From contig NZ_CP047318.1 in assembly GCF_009857135.1 (NCBI RefSeq), positions 2,046,001 through 2,110,000 on the forward strand: DNA of 64,000 nucleotides, given 5' to 3'. Within the stretch, counting starts at the first letter, position 1. Each line of letters opens with the position of its first letter. This DNA is from Streptomyces sp. HM190 (GTDB lineage Bacteria > Actinomycetota > Actinomycetes > Streptomycetales > Streptomycetaceae). The notes under the pieces were generated by a model. The model was not told where the DNA came from and ran no database searches. It saw nothing but the letters and a program-made list of their open reading frames with translations. Shown here piece by piece: positions 17,698-29,310 of the stretch. The position numbers and the translations under genes are program-made.

Positions 17698-18679
17698 CCG
17701 GCTCGGAGGTGACCGCTTCCCCGGTGCCGGGCCCGTCCGCCGCTCGGCCGCGGGCCTCCACGCAGAGCGCGAGGGCCAGGAGGAGGACGCCCAGGCCGAG
17801 GAAGCCCCAGGGCAGGTAGGAGGTCATGAGGAGGACGACGACGCGCTGGGAGCTGACGAGGTCGACGGTGTGGTCGATGTAGTCCTCGCGCATCTTCACG
17901 TGGCCGGCGAACGCGGTCACCTTCTCGCGGTCGCCGAGGAGGGTGCCGCCGCGGAGTTCCTCCTTGTGGATCTCCTCGCCGTACACGGGGGCCCCGGTGA
18001 CCGGCTCGACCCAGAACTTGCGGACCGTGGTGTACCAGCGGGTCGTGCCGGTCTTCGCGACCGTCTCCCGGGTGATGCCCTCGACGGGCATGGTGCGGGG
18101 GAAGGGGACCTCGGTCCAGGGGATGGTCTGCTCGAAGTAGTAGACCTCCACGCCGCGGAAGTCCCGGGTGCCCTTGTAGTGGATGGGGGCGGTGATGCGG
18201 GCCTGGGCGTCGAAGTACGCGTAGTCGCGGGGTTCGGTGAGGAAGGGCCACTTGAACTCCAGGCCCTCGCGGCGGACGGGGTCGCCGTCGACCATCTCGC
18301 CCCGGGCGTGGACGGGTTCCTGGGTGTGGGCGTCGAAGATGTAGCGCTCGGGGATCTTGGAGACCATCTCCCCGTCGGGGCCCTGGACGTAGGACAGGCC
18401 GTCCCAGACGACCACGTCGCGGTCCGTCGTCCGCTCGATCTTCTCCGAGGCCTCCACGTTGCCCTTGAGGGTCTGCACGATGGTGACCTCGGGGACCTCG
18501 CGTTCGGTCATGGTGCCGTAGTCGAGGAGGGTGGCGTCCTTCGCGACGAGGACCATGTCCTGGTACTGGTCGGCGGGGATCTTGGCCAGGCGCGGGAAGG
18601 CGTACCAGCGGGTCAGCGGGGACAGCGCGGCGAAGAACACGGCGAGCGCGAGCAGGATCAGAGCGGCCCTGCGGTGCAT
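17687..18679 (-). CDS. DUF3068 family membrane-anchored protein (PorA-like)
   Basis: A 330-residue protein with an N-terminal signal anchor (residues about 5-22), a long extracytoplasmic beta-rich region and a C-terminal hydrophobic helix (LPWGFLGLGVLLLALALCVE). Conserved blocks are WYAFPRLAKIPADQY, WDGLSYVQGPDGE and YYFEQTIPWTEVPFPRTMP. The family is widespread in actinobacteria and called DUF3068 or porin PorA-like; function is not established. ATG at 18679 starts MHRRAALILLALAVFF. Its end overlaps hrpB tail to tail. Confidence 0.82.
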   Translation of the reverse strand: MHRRAALILLALAVFFAALSPLTRWYAFPRLAKIPADQYQDMVLVAKDATLLDYGTMTEREVPEVTIVQTLKGNVEASEKIERTTDRDVVVWDGLSYVQGPDGEMVSKIPERYIFDAHTQEPVHARGEMVDGDPVRREGLEFKWPFLTEPRDYAYFDAQARITAPIHYKGTRDFRGVEVYYFEQTIPWTEVPFPRTMPVEGITRETVAKTGTTRWYTTVRKFWVEPVTGAPVYGEEIHKEELRGGTLLGDREKVTAFAGHVKMREDYIDHTVDLVSSQRVVVLLMTSYLPWGFLGLGVLLLALALCVEARGRAADGPGTGEAVTSEPVTA

Positions 18680-18733
18680 CTCGGCCTCCCTCCCGGGCGG
18701 TTGTGGATGTGCGGCCTGGCGTCGGCCGTCCGG

Positions 18734-18868
18734 CTACGGATGCGGGGGCACCGTCGTCAGCAGGGGTTTCGGGGACGTCTCCCCCGTCGGCGTGCCCAGC
18801 TCGGTGAGCGCGAGGACCAGCGCGAACGCCAGGGCGAGACCGGTCACGGCGGCGATCAGGGCACGCAT
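18734..18868 (-). CDS. SPW_0924-type small protein (44 aa)
   Basis: A 44-residue protein, MRALIAAVTGLALAFALVLA followed by a short polar tail ending LLTTVPPHP. It is a single membrane helix or secreted mini-protein that I recognise as the Streptomyces SPW_0924 family. ATG at 18868 has a good GGGAGG box. It sits 54 bases upstream of the DUF3068 gene on the same strand, so the two are probably co-transcribed. Function unknown. Confidence 0.75.
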   Translation of the reverse strand: MRALIAAVTGLALAFALVLALTELGTPTGETSPKPLLTTVPPHP

Positions 18869-18972
18869 GCGGACCTCCCGACCGGTGAGCCCGCCGGCGG
18901 CGGGAACTGATACATCGTCAGGTCCGGCACCGTAGCAACGGCCGGGCGAGATGAGAACACGTTGCACACACA

Positions 18973-19007
18973 ACGACGGCGCCCCTGCGGAGGAGGGGCG
19001 CCGTCGT
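18973..19007 (-). terminator. Strong terminator after the lytic transglycosylase gene
   Basis: A perfect 14-bp stem (18973-18986 with 18994-19007, ACGACGGCGCCCCT) and a 7-base loop, starting 28 bases after the stop codon of the transglycosylase gene. Confidence 0.85.
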
Positions 19008-19034
19008 GGCGGGTGCGCGGTGGGTGCGCGGTGG

Positions 19035-20789
19035 TTACCGCGCGGCGTCGGCGCTCGGGGAGGCGGACTCCGTGGGGGTCGCCTCCACCGGGGCGGCCTC
19101 CACCGTCAGCTCGACGGTGAGGGTCGCGCCGCCCTCGGTCTCGATGCGGAGCAGGAAGGTGCCGGTGGCGTCGTCCGCGTACAGCTTCGGCAGGGTGAGC
19201 AGGCCGTCCTTGTCGGTCTGCAGGCCCGTCAGGGTGCGCTGCGGCTTGCCGTCGGCGGGGTTCTTGAAGTAGGGGCCCTTGTCGTTCTCGGCGGCGTCGG
19301 TGGACGACGTGACGAGGGTGGCCGTGACGGCGACCTTGCCGGCGACCGCCCCCTTGTAGGTGGCCTTCACCGCGACCTGTTCGGCGAACTCGCCGTTCAC
19401 GACGCAGGTCAGTTCGGTGGCCGTGGTGCGGGCGACGGTGTCGGCCCGGCGTGCGGTGACGGTGGCCGTGTAGTCGAGGGCGGCCACGGTACGGCCCACG
19501 ACGGTGGCGCGGACGGTGACGGCGCCGGTCCTCTCACCGGCCACGAGGCTGGGGGCGGTGGCCTTGCCGGTGCTGTCCGTGACGACCGTGGCGACCTTCT
19601 CACCGCCGGTGAAGGTGGTGTCGGTGTCGCCGACGACGGTGAAGCGGACCCGGACCTTCGCGACGGCCTTGCCCGCCTTGGTCTCCGTACGGGCGGCGAT
19701 CCGGTCGGTGAAGGTGTCGCCGGCCGTCGCGGTGAGCTTCGCCGGACCGGCGGCCTCCAGGTGGTGCACCGTGTCGGTTTTGGTGGGCGGCTTGGTCGGC
19801 GGAGTGGGCGGGGTCGGCGGCTTGGGTGTGGAGCCGCCGCCGGGCGTGCCACCACCGGGCTTGTCCTTGGCCGGCGGGGTCGGGCTGGGGCTGGGCGTCG
19901 CGCCACCCGAGCCGCCCTTGTCGCCGGTGCTCCCGCTCCCGGTGGCTGCGCCCCCGTTGTCGCTGGGGGTGCGGGGCAGCGAGCCGGTGCCGTCGGGGAT
20001 CTCGTGGGTGCCCTTGCGGTAGTACTCCAGCCACGACATGACGGTGTTGTAGTAGGCCGTCGAGTTGTTGTAGCTGAGGATCGCGCTGCGCAGGTTCGCG
20101 CTGTCGGACAGGTCCCAGTCGAAGCGGCACAGGTAGTGGCCCGCGGCCAGGGCGGCGTCGTAGATGTTGTTGGGGTCCTTGGCGCCGTCGCCGTTGCCGT
20201 CGCGGCCCGCCCACTCCCAGGTGGAGGGGATGAACTGCATGGGGCCGACCGCCCGGTCGTGCTTGACGTCGTCGTCGTACGCGCCGTCGTCGGTGTCGGT
20301 GATGTTCGCGAAGCCGTTGCCGTTGAGCTGGGGGCCGAGGATCTTGCCTATCGTCGTGCCGCTCGCGTCCACGCGGCCGCCGCGGGCCTGGCCGGACTCG
20401 ACCTTGCCGATGGCGGCGAGCAGTTGCCAGGGCAGGTTGCAGCCGGGCTTGGAGTCGCGCAGGGACGCCTCGGCCTTCTTGTAGGCGTCGAGGACGGTCG
20501 CGGGGATGCCGCGCTCGCCACCGCCGGCCGTGGTCGAGCCGCCGCCCGTGCCGGGTGAGGGGTTGGGGCTGTCGAGGGGCGGGAGGTCCGTGTAGTAGCG
20601 CCCGTCACCCGACGCGGTGTCCTCGGAGTAGGTGGTCGTCTCGGGCGAGGGAGACCCGGTGGTCTGTCTCCCGGCGCTGTCGGTGGTCACTCCCGGGGCC
20701 TGGGACGCGGCCAGTGCCGCTACCGTGGCCGCGGCCAGGGCGGTGGTGGCCGCCCCCTTGCGGAGCCTCAATCCGAACTGCGCCGCCAT
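19035..20789 (-). CDS. Secreted lytic murein transglycosylase with Ig-like domains
   Basis: A 584-residue exported protein. It has a signal peptide (basic start, ATTALAAATVAALAASQAPG), a serine/threonine-rich linker, then an SLT-type lytic transglycosylase domain at about residues 100-265 with the marks LLAAIGKVESGQARGG (catalytic Glu in KVESG), GPMQFIPSTW and AGHYLCRF. A proline/glycine linker (about 270-345) leads to two beta-sandwich regions that resemble invasin or bacterial Ig-like repeats. It should cleave peptidoglycan outside the membrane. ATG at 20789 has GGAGG nine bases upstream. It is monocistronic, with a strong terminator. Confidence 0.88.
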   Translation of the reverse strand: MAAQFGLRLRKGAATTALAAATVAALAASQAPGVTTDSAGRQTTGSPSPETTTYSEDTASGDGRYYTDLPPLDSPNPSPGTGGGSTTAGGGERGIPATVLDAYKKAEASLRDSKPGCNLPWQLLAAIGKVESGQARGGRVDASGTTIGKILGPQLNGNGFANITDTDDGAYDDDVKHDRAVGPMQFIPSTWEWAGRDGNGDGAKDPNNIYDAALAAGHYLCRFDWDLSDSANLRSAILSYNNSTAYYNTVMSWLEYYRKGTHEIPDGTGSLPRTPSDNGGAATGSGSTGDKGGSGGATPSPSPTPPAKDKPGGGTPGGGSTPKPPTPPTPPTKPPTKTDTVHHLEAAGPAKLTATAGDTFTDRIAARTETKAGKAVAKVRVRFTVVGDTDTTFTGGEKVATVVTDSTGKATAPSLVAGERTGAVTVRATVVGRTVAALDYTATVTARRADTVARTTATELTCVVNGEFAEQVAVKATYKGAVAGKVAVTATLVTSSTDAAENDKGPYFKNPADGKPQRTLTGLQTDKDGLLTLPKLYADDATGTFLLRIETEGGATLTVELTVEAAPVEATPTESASPSADAAR

Positions 20790-21204
20790 TGAGTGAACCC
20801 TCCCCGGTGGTCGATCGCTTTGGCGTTCTGCCTTTTTGACACTGTCTCGGGAGGCTTCTCCGGTTCTTCTTCCGGATCAGCTTTCCCGTTCTGCTACACC
20901 GACTCCGGAGTTCCGGATTTGGTTGCCCTGTTCCCGCGTTTCGCTGTCCGGATCTCCGGTGGCCCCCGCACGCGTCGACGCGACGGCCCAGGCGACCCTA
21001 CGACAACTTCCGTCGCCCGGACACCCGTTCGTGCCCGGTTTCCGCCGGTTGCCCCTGTCGGTTCGCTGTCACGCGGGCGCACGCCGGGGTCGGCGGGCGT
21101 CGCGCATACTGGCGCAGGCGATCACGGGCCGGCCGGCCGCGACGGAGGTCCGCCGCGCGGGCCCGTCGCACACGACGCCACACGATCCGCTCCAGGGGGA
21201 CGAC
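20790..21204. other. Divergent control region, transglycosylase / DUF4184
   Basis: A 415-base gap between two divergent genes. The half next to the transglycosylase gene is lower in GC than the rest and, read on the minus strand, purine-rich with small CCGG-type inverted repeats. It probably forms the promoter and leader of that gene. I looked for a cyclic-di-AMP riboswitch, known upstream of actinobacterial cell-wall hydrolases, and did not find its signature. Confidence 0.4.
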
Positions 21205-22053
21205 TTGCCTTTCACACTGAGCCATGCGGCCGCCGTGCTGCCCGCGTTGCGCGGCGACGGCAGCGCGCGGGGACGACTCGTGCCGTCGGTGCTCGTCGCC
21301 GGTTCGTTCGCACCCGATCTGACCTATTACGCGGCGAGTGCGCTGCCCGGGGCGATGGAATTCGGCGACGTCACGCACTCCTTCACCGGGGTCTTCACCG
21401 TCGACGTGCTGCTCACCTGGGCGTCGGTGGGGGTGTGGCTGGTGCTCCGTGAACCGCTCGTCGCGCTGCTGCCGAGGCGGCGGCGGGCGCGGGTGGCCTC
21501 GCTGGTGCGGTGCGGGGCGGGGGTACGGCGGGTGAGTCCGCCGCTGGTGCTGTGGTGGTACGTCTCCGCCGTGCTCGGCGCGCTCACCCATGTCGTCTGG
21601 GACGCGTTCACGCACCTCGACCGGTGGGGGATGCGGCTGCTGCCGGTACTGGGCGAGGAGATCGCGGGGTCACCGCTGTACTGGTACCTCCAGTACGGCG
21701 GTTCGGCGGTCGCGGCGGTGGTGATCGCCGTGTTCCTGACGCTGGCGCTGCGCCGGCAGCCGAGGGTCGAGCCCACGGGTGTGCCGGTGCTCTCGCCGGC
21801 CGACCGGTGGGTGGCGGGCGTCGTGATCGGGGGGTGCGCGCTGATCGCGGCGGTGCAGCGGGTGGCCCGCTGGTGGGCGTACTGGGGTTCGGTCGCCAAG
21901 CCGTACGAGGTGATCCCGACGGTGTGCTTCGGGGCCGGGGCCGGGCTGATGCTGGGCGTGCTGCTGTACGGCGTGGGCGTCAGGATCTGGCGTCCGGCTC
22001 CCGCTGCGGTGACCGCAGCCGAAGCGGAGGTGGACAGCTCGGTCCGCCACTGA
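21205..22053 (+). CDS. DUF4184 family integral membrane protein
   Basis: A 282-residue protein with about six membrane helices. The N-terminus MPFTLSHAAAVLPALR, followed by SVLVAGSFAPDLTYY and LGALTHVVWDAFTHLDRWG, carries the conserved His and Asp residues of DUF4184, a family related to membrane-bound metal-dependent hydrolases. The enzymatic role is unproven. TTG at 21205 is the start because it gives the conserved MPFTLSH and has AGGGGGA four to five bases upstream. It is monocistronic. Confidence 0.78.
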   Translation: MPFTLSHAAAVLPALRGDGSARGRLVPSVLVAGSFAPDLTYYAASALPGAMEFGDVTHSFTGVFTVDVLLTWASVGVWLVLREPLVALLPRRRRARVASLVRCGAGVRRVSPPLVLWWYVSAVLGALTHVVWDAFTHLDRWGMRLLPVLGEEIAGSPLYWYLQYGGSAVAAVVIAVFLTLALRRQPRVEPTGVPVLSPADRWVAGVVIGGCALIAAVQRVARWWAYWGSVAKPYEVIPTVCFGAGAGLMLGVLLYGVGVRIWRPAPAAVTAAEAEVDSSVRH

Positions 22054-22297
22054 GCACGGGGCGGCGCGCGGGGGCTCCGCGGGGGACACGGGGCCGGGCC
22101 GCGCCGGGGGCGTACGGCGGGACGTGACCCAGCAGGGCCGGCAGGGGGTGGGTGAGCCGCCAGGGGATCAGTGTGTGCGCCCAGCGGCGGTGGGGCGACC
22201 ACGGGAAGGGGGGCTGCGCCCTGGAGAGGCGGGTGAGCGCCTGTGGCAGGCGGCCGGCAGCTGTCGCGGTACGGCGGCGGAGCGTGCGTATGCCCAT
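21980..22297 (-). CDS. Possible small hypothetical protein (105 aa)
   Basis: A minus-strand frame starting MGIRTLRRRTATAAGRLPQA with ATG at 22297 and AGGA seven bases upstream. Third codon positions are GC-rich over its first 80 codons and less so where it overlaps the end of the DUF4184 gene. The protein is basic and proline-rich without a recognised domain. It may be a real species-level gene or a remnant; apart from it the interval 22054-22391 holds nothing I can name. Confidence 0.35.
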   Translation of the reverse strand: MGIRTLRRRTATAAGRLPQALTRLSRAQPPFPWSPHRRWAHTLIPWRLTHPLPALLGHVPPYAPGAARPRVPRGAPARRPVLSGGPSCPPPLRLRSPQREPDARS

Positions 22298-22391
22298 GCG
22301 GGCATCCTGACGCCCCGCCTCCCCGCCGGGCCCCCCGACGGGGTCCAGCCGGGTGACGACGACGGCGGAGAAACGCCGCCCCCCTGAGGAG

Positions 22392-22414
22392 GGGCCCGGT
22401 GTCCGGCCGGGCCC
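22392..22414. terminator. Hairpin downstream of polA
   Basis: An 8-bp perfect stem (GGGCCCGG with CCGGGCCC) and 7-base loop lie 30 bases past the polA stop, with a smaller CCCCTGAGGAGGGG stem next to it. It can serve both the minus-strand polA and plus-strand transcripts. Confidence 0.65.
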
Positions 22415-22444
22415 CCGACCTCACGGTTCAGTACACCTGGGGCG

Positions 22445-25171
22445 TCAGTGAGCCGCCGACTCCCAGTCCGGGCCGTGGCCCACGGAGACATCCAGGGGGG
22501 CGCGGAGGTGGACCGCGGTGGACATCTCGTGGCGGACGAGCTCCTCGACGCGGGCGCCCTCGCCGGGGGCGATCTCCAGGACGATTTCGTCGTGGACCTG
22601 GAGGAGCATCCGCGAGGTGAGGCCGGCGTCCTCCAGGGCGCGGCCCACGTTCAGCATGGCGATCTTGACGATGTCCGCGGCGGTGCCCTGGATCGGCGCG
22701 TTCAGCGCCATCCGCTCGGCCGCCTCACGGCGCTGCCGGTTGTCGCTGTTGAGGTCGGGCAGATAGCGGCGGCGGCCGAAGAGCGTCGCCGTGTACCCCG
22801 TCGCGCGCGCCTCGTCGACCGCGCGGCGCAGATAGTCCCGCACCCCGCCGAAGCGCTCGAAGTACGCGTCCATCAGGGCGCGGGCCTCCCCCGCGTCGAT
22901 GTTCAGCTGCTGGGACAGGCCGAACGCCGACAGGCCGTACGCCAGGCCGTACGACATCGCCTTGATCTTGCGGCGCATCTCCGCGTCGACCGCGCCGGGC
23001 TCGACCCCGAACACCTGCGCGGCGGCCGTGGTGTGGAGGTCCTCGCCGGAGGTGAACGCCTCGATGAGGCCCTCGTCCTCGGAGAGGTGCGCCATCACAC
23101 GCAGCTCGATCTGGCTGTAGTCGGCCGTCATCAGCGACTCGAAGCCCTCGCCGACGACGAAGCCGCGGCGGATGGCCCGGCCCTCGTCGGTGCGGACCGG
23201 GATGTTCTGCAGGTTCGGGTCGACCGAGGAGAGGCGGCCCGTGGCGGCGACGGTCTGGTTGAAGGTGGTGTGGATGCGGCCGTCCGTCGCGATGGTCTTG
23301 ATCAGGCCCTCGACGGTGACCCGGAGCTTCGCCTGCTCGCGGTGGCGGAGCATGATGACCGGCAGTTCGTTGTCGGTCTGGGTGGCCAGCCAGGCGAGGG
23401 CGTCCGCGTCGGTGGTGTACCCCGTCTTGGTGCGCTTGGTCTTGGGCAGGGCCAGCTCGCCGAAGAGGACCTCCTGGAGCTGCTTGGGCGAGCCGAGGTT
23501 GAACTCGTGCCCGGCCGCCGCGTGCGCCTCCTTCACCGCCTGCTGCACGGCTCCGGCGAACATCTGCTCCATGGCTTCGAGGTGGGCGCGGTCCGCGGCG
23601 ATGCCGTGGCGCTCCATGCGGGCCAGCAGCGCGGACGTCGGCAGTTCCACGTCCCGCAGCAGCTCGGCGGCGCCGACCTCCTCCAGGCGCTGCCCGAACG
23701 CCTCGCCCAGGTCGAGGATGGCGCGGGCCTGCACCATGAGGGCCTCGGCCTCGGCGCCGTCGTCCGCGCCGAAGGCCAGCTGGCCGTCGGCGGTGGCGGC
23801 GGGGGCCAGCTCCCGACCGAGGTACTCCAGGGACAGCGCGTCCAGGTCGAAGGAGCGGCGGCCCGGCTTGACCAGGTAGGCGGCGAGGGCGGTGTCCATG
23901 GTGACGCCTTCGACGGTCCAGCCGTGCTCGGCGAAGACCCGCATCGCGCCCTTGGCGTTGTGGAACACCTTGGGCTTCGCGGGGTCGGCGAGCCAGGCCA
24001 CCCACGTGGTCTCGTCGCTCTGGTCGAGCTGGGTCGGGTCGAACCAGGCGGCCGCCCCGCCCGCGGCGGCGAGCGCGATCTCGGTGACCGAGCCGGTGCC
24101 GAGCGCCCAGGTGTCGACGGTGGCGACCCCGAGGGGCTGCCCGCCGTGCTCGGTGAGCCAGCCGGTCAGCTCGCCGGAGCCGAGGACCGTGCCGTCCACG
24201 GCGACGCCCGCGGCGGGCTGCGGCCCGGCGTCGGCCTCCTCCGCCCCCGGATCGACGGCCAGCAGCCGCTCGCGCAGCGACGGGTTGCGGATCTCCAGGG
24301 TGTCCAGGACCATCGCGACGGCCTTGCGGTCGTACGGGGCCCGCTCCAGTTCGGTGACCGTGCGGGGCAGGTCGACCGTGCGCACCATCTCGGTGAGGCG
24401 GCGGTTGAGCTTGACGGCCTCCAGGTGGTCGCGGAGGTTCTGCCCGGCCTTGCCCTTGACCTCGTCGACGCGCTCCACCAGCTCCGCGAACGAACCGAAC
24501 TGGTTGATCCACTTCGCGGCGGTCTTCTCGCCGACACCGGGGATGCCGGGCAGGTTGTCCGACGGGTCACCGCGCAGGGCCGCGAAGTCCGGGTACTGGG
24601 CGGGGGTCAGGCCGTACTTCTCGAACACCTTCTCCGGGGTGAACCGGGTCAGCTCCGAGACGCCCTTCGTCGGGTAGAGCACGGTGGTGTGCTCGGAGAC
24701 CAGCTGGAAGGAGTCCCGGTCGCCGGTGACGACGAGGACCTCGAAGCCCTCCGCCTCGGCCTGGGTGGCGAGGGTGGCGATGATGTCGTCGGCCTCGAAG
24801 CCGTCGACGGCGAAACGCACGGCGTGCATGGCGTCGAGCAGCTCGCCGATCAGCTCGACCTGCCCCTTGAACTCGTCGGGGGTCTTCGAGCGGTTCGCCT
24901 TGTACTCGGTGAACTCCTCGGAGCGCCAGGTCTTGCGGGAGACGTCGAACGCCACCGCGAAGTGGGTGGGCGCCTCGTCGCGCAGCGTGTTCGCCAGCAT
25001 CGACGCGAAGCCGTAGATCGCGTTCGTCGGCTGGCCCGTCGCGGTCGTGAAGTTCTCCGCGGGGAGCGCGAAGAACGCGCGGTAGGCCAGCGAATGCCCG
25101 TCCATGAGCATGAGCCGGGGACGGCTGCCGCCGGTGGTCGTGTCGGTCTTCTTCGATGCTGTCTCTGCCAC
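22445..25171 (-). CDS. polA: DNA polymerase I
   Basis: A 908-residue repair and replication polymerase. The N-terminal 5'-3' exonuclease covers about residues 20-310 (LMLMDGHSLAYRAFFALP, DGFEADDIIATLA, VTGDRDSFQLV). A middle 3'-5' exonuclease-like region follows without recognisable catalytic carboxylate motifs, as is usual in actinobacteria. The polymerase domain has motif A DYSQIELRVMAHLSED, motif B KIKAMSYGLAYGLSAFGLS and motif C LQVHDEIVLE. GTG at 25171 is taken as the start, with AGGA nine bases upstream. It is divergent from the oxidoreductase gene across 221 bases. Confidence 0.95.
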   Translation of the reverse strand: MAETASKKTDTTTGGSRPRLMLMDGHSLAYRAFFALPAENFTTATGQPTNAIYGFASMLANTLRDEAPTHFAVAFDVSRKTWRSEEFTEYKANRSKTPDEFKGQVELIGELLDAMHAVRFAVDGFEADDIIATLATQAEAEGFEVLVVTGDRDSFQLVSEHTTVLYPTKGVSELTRFTPEKVFEKYGLTPAQYPDFAALRGDPSDNLPGIPGVGEKTAAKWINQFGSFAELVERVDEVKGKAGQNLRDHLEAVKLNRRLTEMVRTVDLPRTVTELERAPYDRKAVAMVLDTLEIRNPSLRERLLAVDPGAEEADAGPQPAAGVAVDGTVLGSGELTGWLTEHGGQPLGVATVDTWALGTGSVTEIALAAAGGAAAWFDPTQLDQSDETTWVAWLADPAKPKVFHNAKGAMRVFAEHGWTVEGVTMDTALAAYLVKPGRRSFDLDALSLEYLGRELAPAATADGQLAFGADDGAEAEALMVQARAILDLGEAFGQRLEEVGAAELLRDVELPTSALLARMERHGIAADRAHLEAMEQMFAGAVQQAVKEAHAAAGHEFNLGSPKQLQEVLFGELALPKTKRTKTGYTTDADALAWLATQTDNELPVIMLRHREQAKLRVTVEGLIKTIATDGRIHTTFNQTVAATGRLSSVDPNLQNIPVRTDEGRAIRRGFVVGEGFESLMTADYSQIELRVMAHLSEDEGLIEAFTSGEDLHTTAAAQVFGVEPGAVDAEMRRKIKAMSYGLAYGLSAFGLSQQLNIDAGEARALMDAYFERFGGVRDYLRRAVDEARATGYTATLFGRRRYLPDLNSDNRQRREAAERMALNAPIQGTAADIVKIAMLNVGRALEDAGLTSRMLLQVHDEIVLEIAPGEGARVEELVRHEMSTAVHLRAPLDVSVGHGPDWESAAH

Positions 25172-25392
25172 GCACCCGATCCTGCCACGTGCCACTGACA
25201 CTCGGACCACGCCCGCCGCCCGCCGCCCCCATGGGCGGGCATCGACGCGGACCCGTGCCCGCACCCGTCGCCGTCCCCGGTCACGGCGGACCGTCCTCGT
25301 GCACCGATCTCGATCGCGGCCACTGACACGTGCGAGGATCGAAGCCGTACCTCACGCCCGAACACGCACACGCACGCGAATGGGGAGCAGCG

Positions 25393-27672
<2,280 letters not shown>

Positions 27673-27744
27673 GCGTTCGCTCAGCGAGTCAGGCCGGTAT
27701 ACGACCGCCGCCGGCCCGCGGCGGTCGACGACGAACGGAGCACC

Positions 27745-28230
27745 ATGGGCGAGCAGCACCACGCCACGTTCCCGCAAGAGGTCATCGACGAGTACGCGGC
27801 ACTCGGCGTCGACCTGGTCGCGATGTTCTCCGCGGGGCACCTGGGCACCCGCATGGGTGTGCAGATCGTGGAGGCCTCAGCGGACCGCGTCGTCGGCACC
27901 ATGCCGGTCGAGGGCAACACCCAGCCGTACGGGCTGCTGCACGGCGGGGCGTCCGCGGTGCTCGCGGAGACCCTCGGCTCGGTCGGCTCCATGCTGCACG
28001 CGGGCAGCTCCAAGATCGCGGTGGGCGTCGACCTGAACTGCACCCACCACCGCGGCGTACGGTCCGGGCTGGTCACCGGCGTGGCCACCCCCGTGCACCG
28101 GGGCCGCTCGACCGCCACGTACGAGATCGTCATCAGCGACGAGGCGGGCAAGCGGGTGTGCACGGCCCGGCTGACCTGTCTGCTGCGCGACGTCCTGCCG
28201 GCCGACGCCCAGCGGGCCACGGAGGGCTGA
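27745..28230 (+). CDS. Hotdog-fold thioesterase (PaaI family)
   Basis: A 161-residue acyl-CoA thioesterase-like protein. The signature is EGNTQPYGLLHGGASAVLAET, the HGG hotdog motif with the catalytic-side residues of the PaaI/YbdB group, followed by AVGVDLNCTHHRGV and a terminal CTARLTCLLRD strand. It would hydrolyse an aromatic or short acyl-CoA; the substrate is not visible from context. ATG at 27745 follows an ACGGAG box. It lies downstream of the oxidoreductase gene on the same strand. Confidence 0.85.
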   Translation: MGEQHHATFPQEVIDEYAALGVDLVAMFSAGHLGTRMGVQIVEASADRVVGTMPVEGNTQPYGLLHGGASAVLAETLGSVGSMLHAGSSKIAVGVDLNCTHHRGVRSGLVTGVATPVHRGRSTATYEIVISDEAGKRVCTARLTCLLRDVLPADAQRATEG

Positions 28231-28297
28231 CCCGTCGGCCGGCCCGCCGGCACCGGACGCTGGCGGGCGGCGGGCGAGCGGGTCTAGCTTTCGGGTC

Positions 28298-28708
28298 ATG
28301 GGAACGGGAAGAGCCCTCGGGTGGGGGGCGGCCCTGGCACCGGCGCTGCTGATCGGCGTCCTGGTCACCGGGTGCGGCGGGTCGCAGGAAGACAGCGGAC
28401 CGGGCGGACCGGCGGCCGACGGCCCGGCGTCGCCGTCGCCGGCGGCCACACCGCCCGAGGAGCTGTGCGCGCGGATCGTCTCCCACTGGTCGCGGGAGGC
28501 ACTGGACGGCGACGGCTACGGCGACTACCAGTCCATGGGGATGTCGAACGGGCAGTACGACATCCTGCGCGAGGTCGTCGACGCCGCCCGCGCCGAGCGG
28601 GAGCGCGTCGGCCGAAGGGCCGCCGAGCGGCTCGTCGACGTGGAGGCGCGCACACGCTGCGCGCGGCTGTACCAGGACGGCAACCCGACCGAGGGGCCGT
28701 GGAGTTGA
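28298..28708 (+). CDS. Putative lipoprotein (136 aa)
   Basis: An exported small protein with a lipobox: the signal LAPALLIGVLVTGCGG places the lipidated cysteine at about residue 27. After a disordered proline/glycine/serine stretch, the mature domain (CARIVSHWSREALDGDGYGD and on) contains two further cysteines and is helical. The family is not recognised. It overlaps the next gene by 10 bases, so the two are translationally coupled. Confidence 0.75.
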   Translation: MGTGRALGWGAALAPALLIGVLVTGCGGSQEDSGPGGPAADGPASPSPAATPPEELCARIVSHWSREALDGDGYGDYQSMGMSNGQYDILREVVDAARAERERVGRRAAERLVDVEARTRCARLYQDGNPTEGPWS

Positions 28709-29310
28709 GTGGCATCGGGCCCGTCGAACCGGGCGAGGGGACCCACGTCGAGGACGCCCCCGACGGGCACGCCACGCCACCGCGGGGACGTCTCGCCCCG
28801 CTGTACGCCCGGCACCGCCGCGCCGCGCTCGCCGCCGGCGCGGTCGCCCTGGTCCTCGCGGGCGGCCTCCTGTACGCGACCCGTCCCCGGCCGGAGCCCC
28901 CGGCCCCGCCGCCGTACCCGTCCCAGGCGGTGGAGTTCACCTACCTCGGGCCCCGGACCCCGCCCGCCGGCCTCCCGGCGGGGGCCTTCAGCTTCGGCAT
29001 CGCGGTCACCACCCGCGACGGGCCCCCGGTCACCGTGACCCGGATCGCCCAGCCGCTCCCCGGCCTCGCCCTCTCGTCCAGGCCGCGCCCGCCCTTCCGG
29101 GGCCCGGCCGACGGCGCCCGCACCGTCGTGATCACCCTGCGGGTGACGGATTGCGGAAGAGTCCCCAAGAATGCCGGACTTCCTTTCCTGGACGTAACTC
29201 TGCGTAATAAGCGCGCAATGGAAGACCACAGTTTCATCCTCGGCGGAGGCTATGCCCACGACCTCTCCGAAGCGGTTGAGGTCGCATGCAGCAACGACAC
29301 GGCGTCATGA
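28699..29310 (+). CDS. Hypothetical single-pass membrane protein (203 aa)
   Basis: GTG at 28699 overlaps the end of the lipoprotein gene and has GAGGGG just upstream. The protein has a short acidic cytoplasmic segment, one membrane helix (residues about 43-60, ALAAGAVALVLAGGLLY), then a proline-rich linker and an extracytoplasmic domain with a cysteine pair (VTDCGRV, EVACSND). The last 55 codons are much lower in GC than the rest of the gene, which suggests they overlap control sequence for the next operon. No family recognised; likely functions with the lipoprotein. Confidence 0.7.
   Translation: MELSGIGPVEPGEGTHVEDAPDGHATPPRGRLAPLYARHRRAALAAGAVALVLAGGLLYATRPRPEPPAPPPYPSQAVEFTYLGPRTPPAGLPAGAFSFGIAVTTRDGPPVTVTRIAQPLPGLALSSRPRPPFRGPADGARTVVITLRVTDCGRVPKNAGLPFLDVTLRNKRAMEDHSFILGGGYAHDLSEAVEVACSNDTAS

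Noticed and set aside
20790..20960. Possible cyclic-di-AMP (ydaO) riboswitch upstream of the lytic transglycosylase
   Set aside because: The region is low in GC and has small hairpins, but the conserved riboswitch sequence blocks are not present.
22124..22387. Plus-strand frame after the DUF4184 gene
   Set aside because: It lacks a ribosome binding site, has weak codon bias and runs against a better minus-strand frame.
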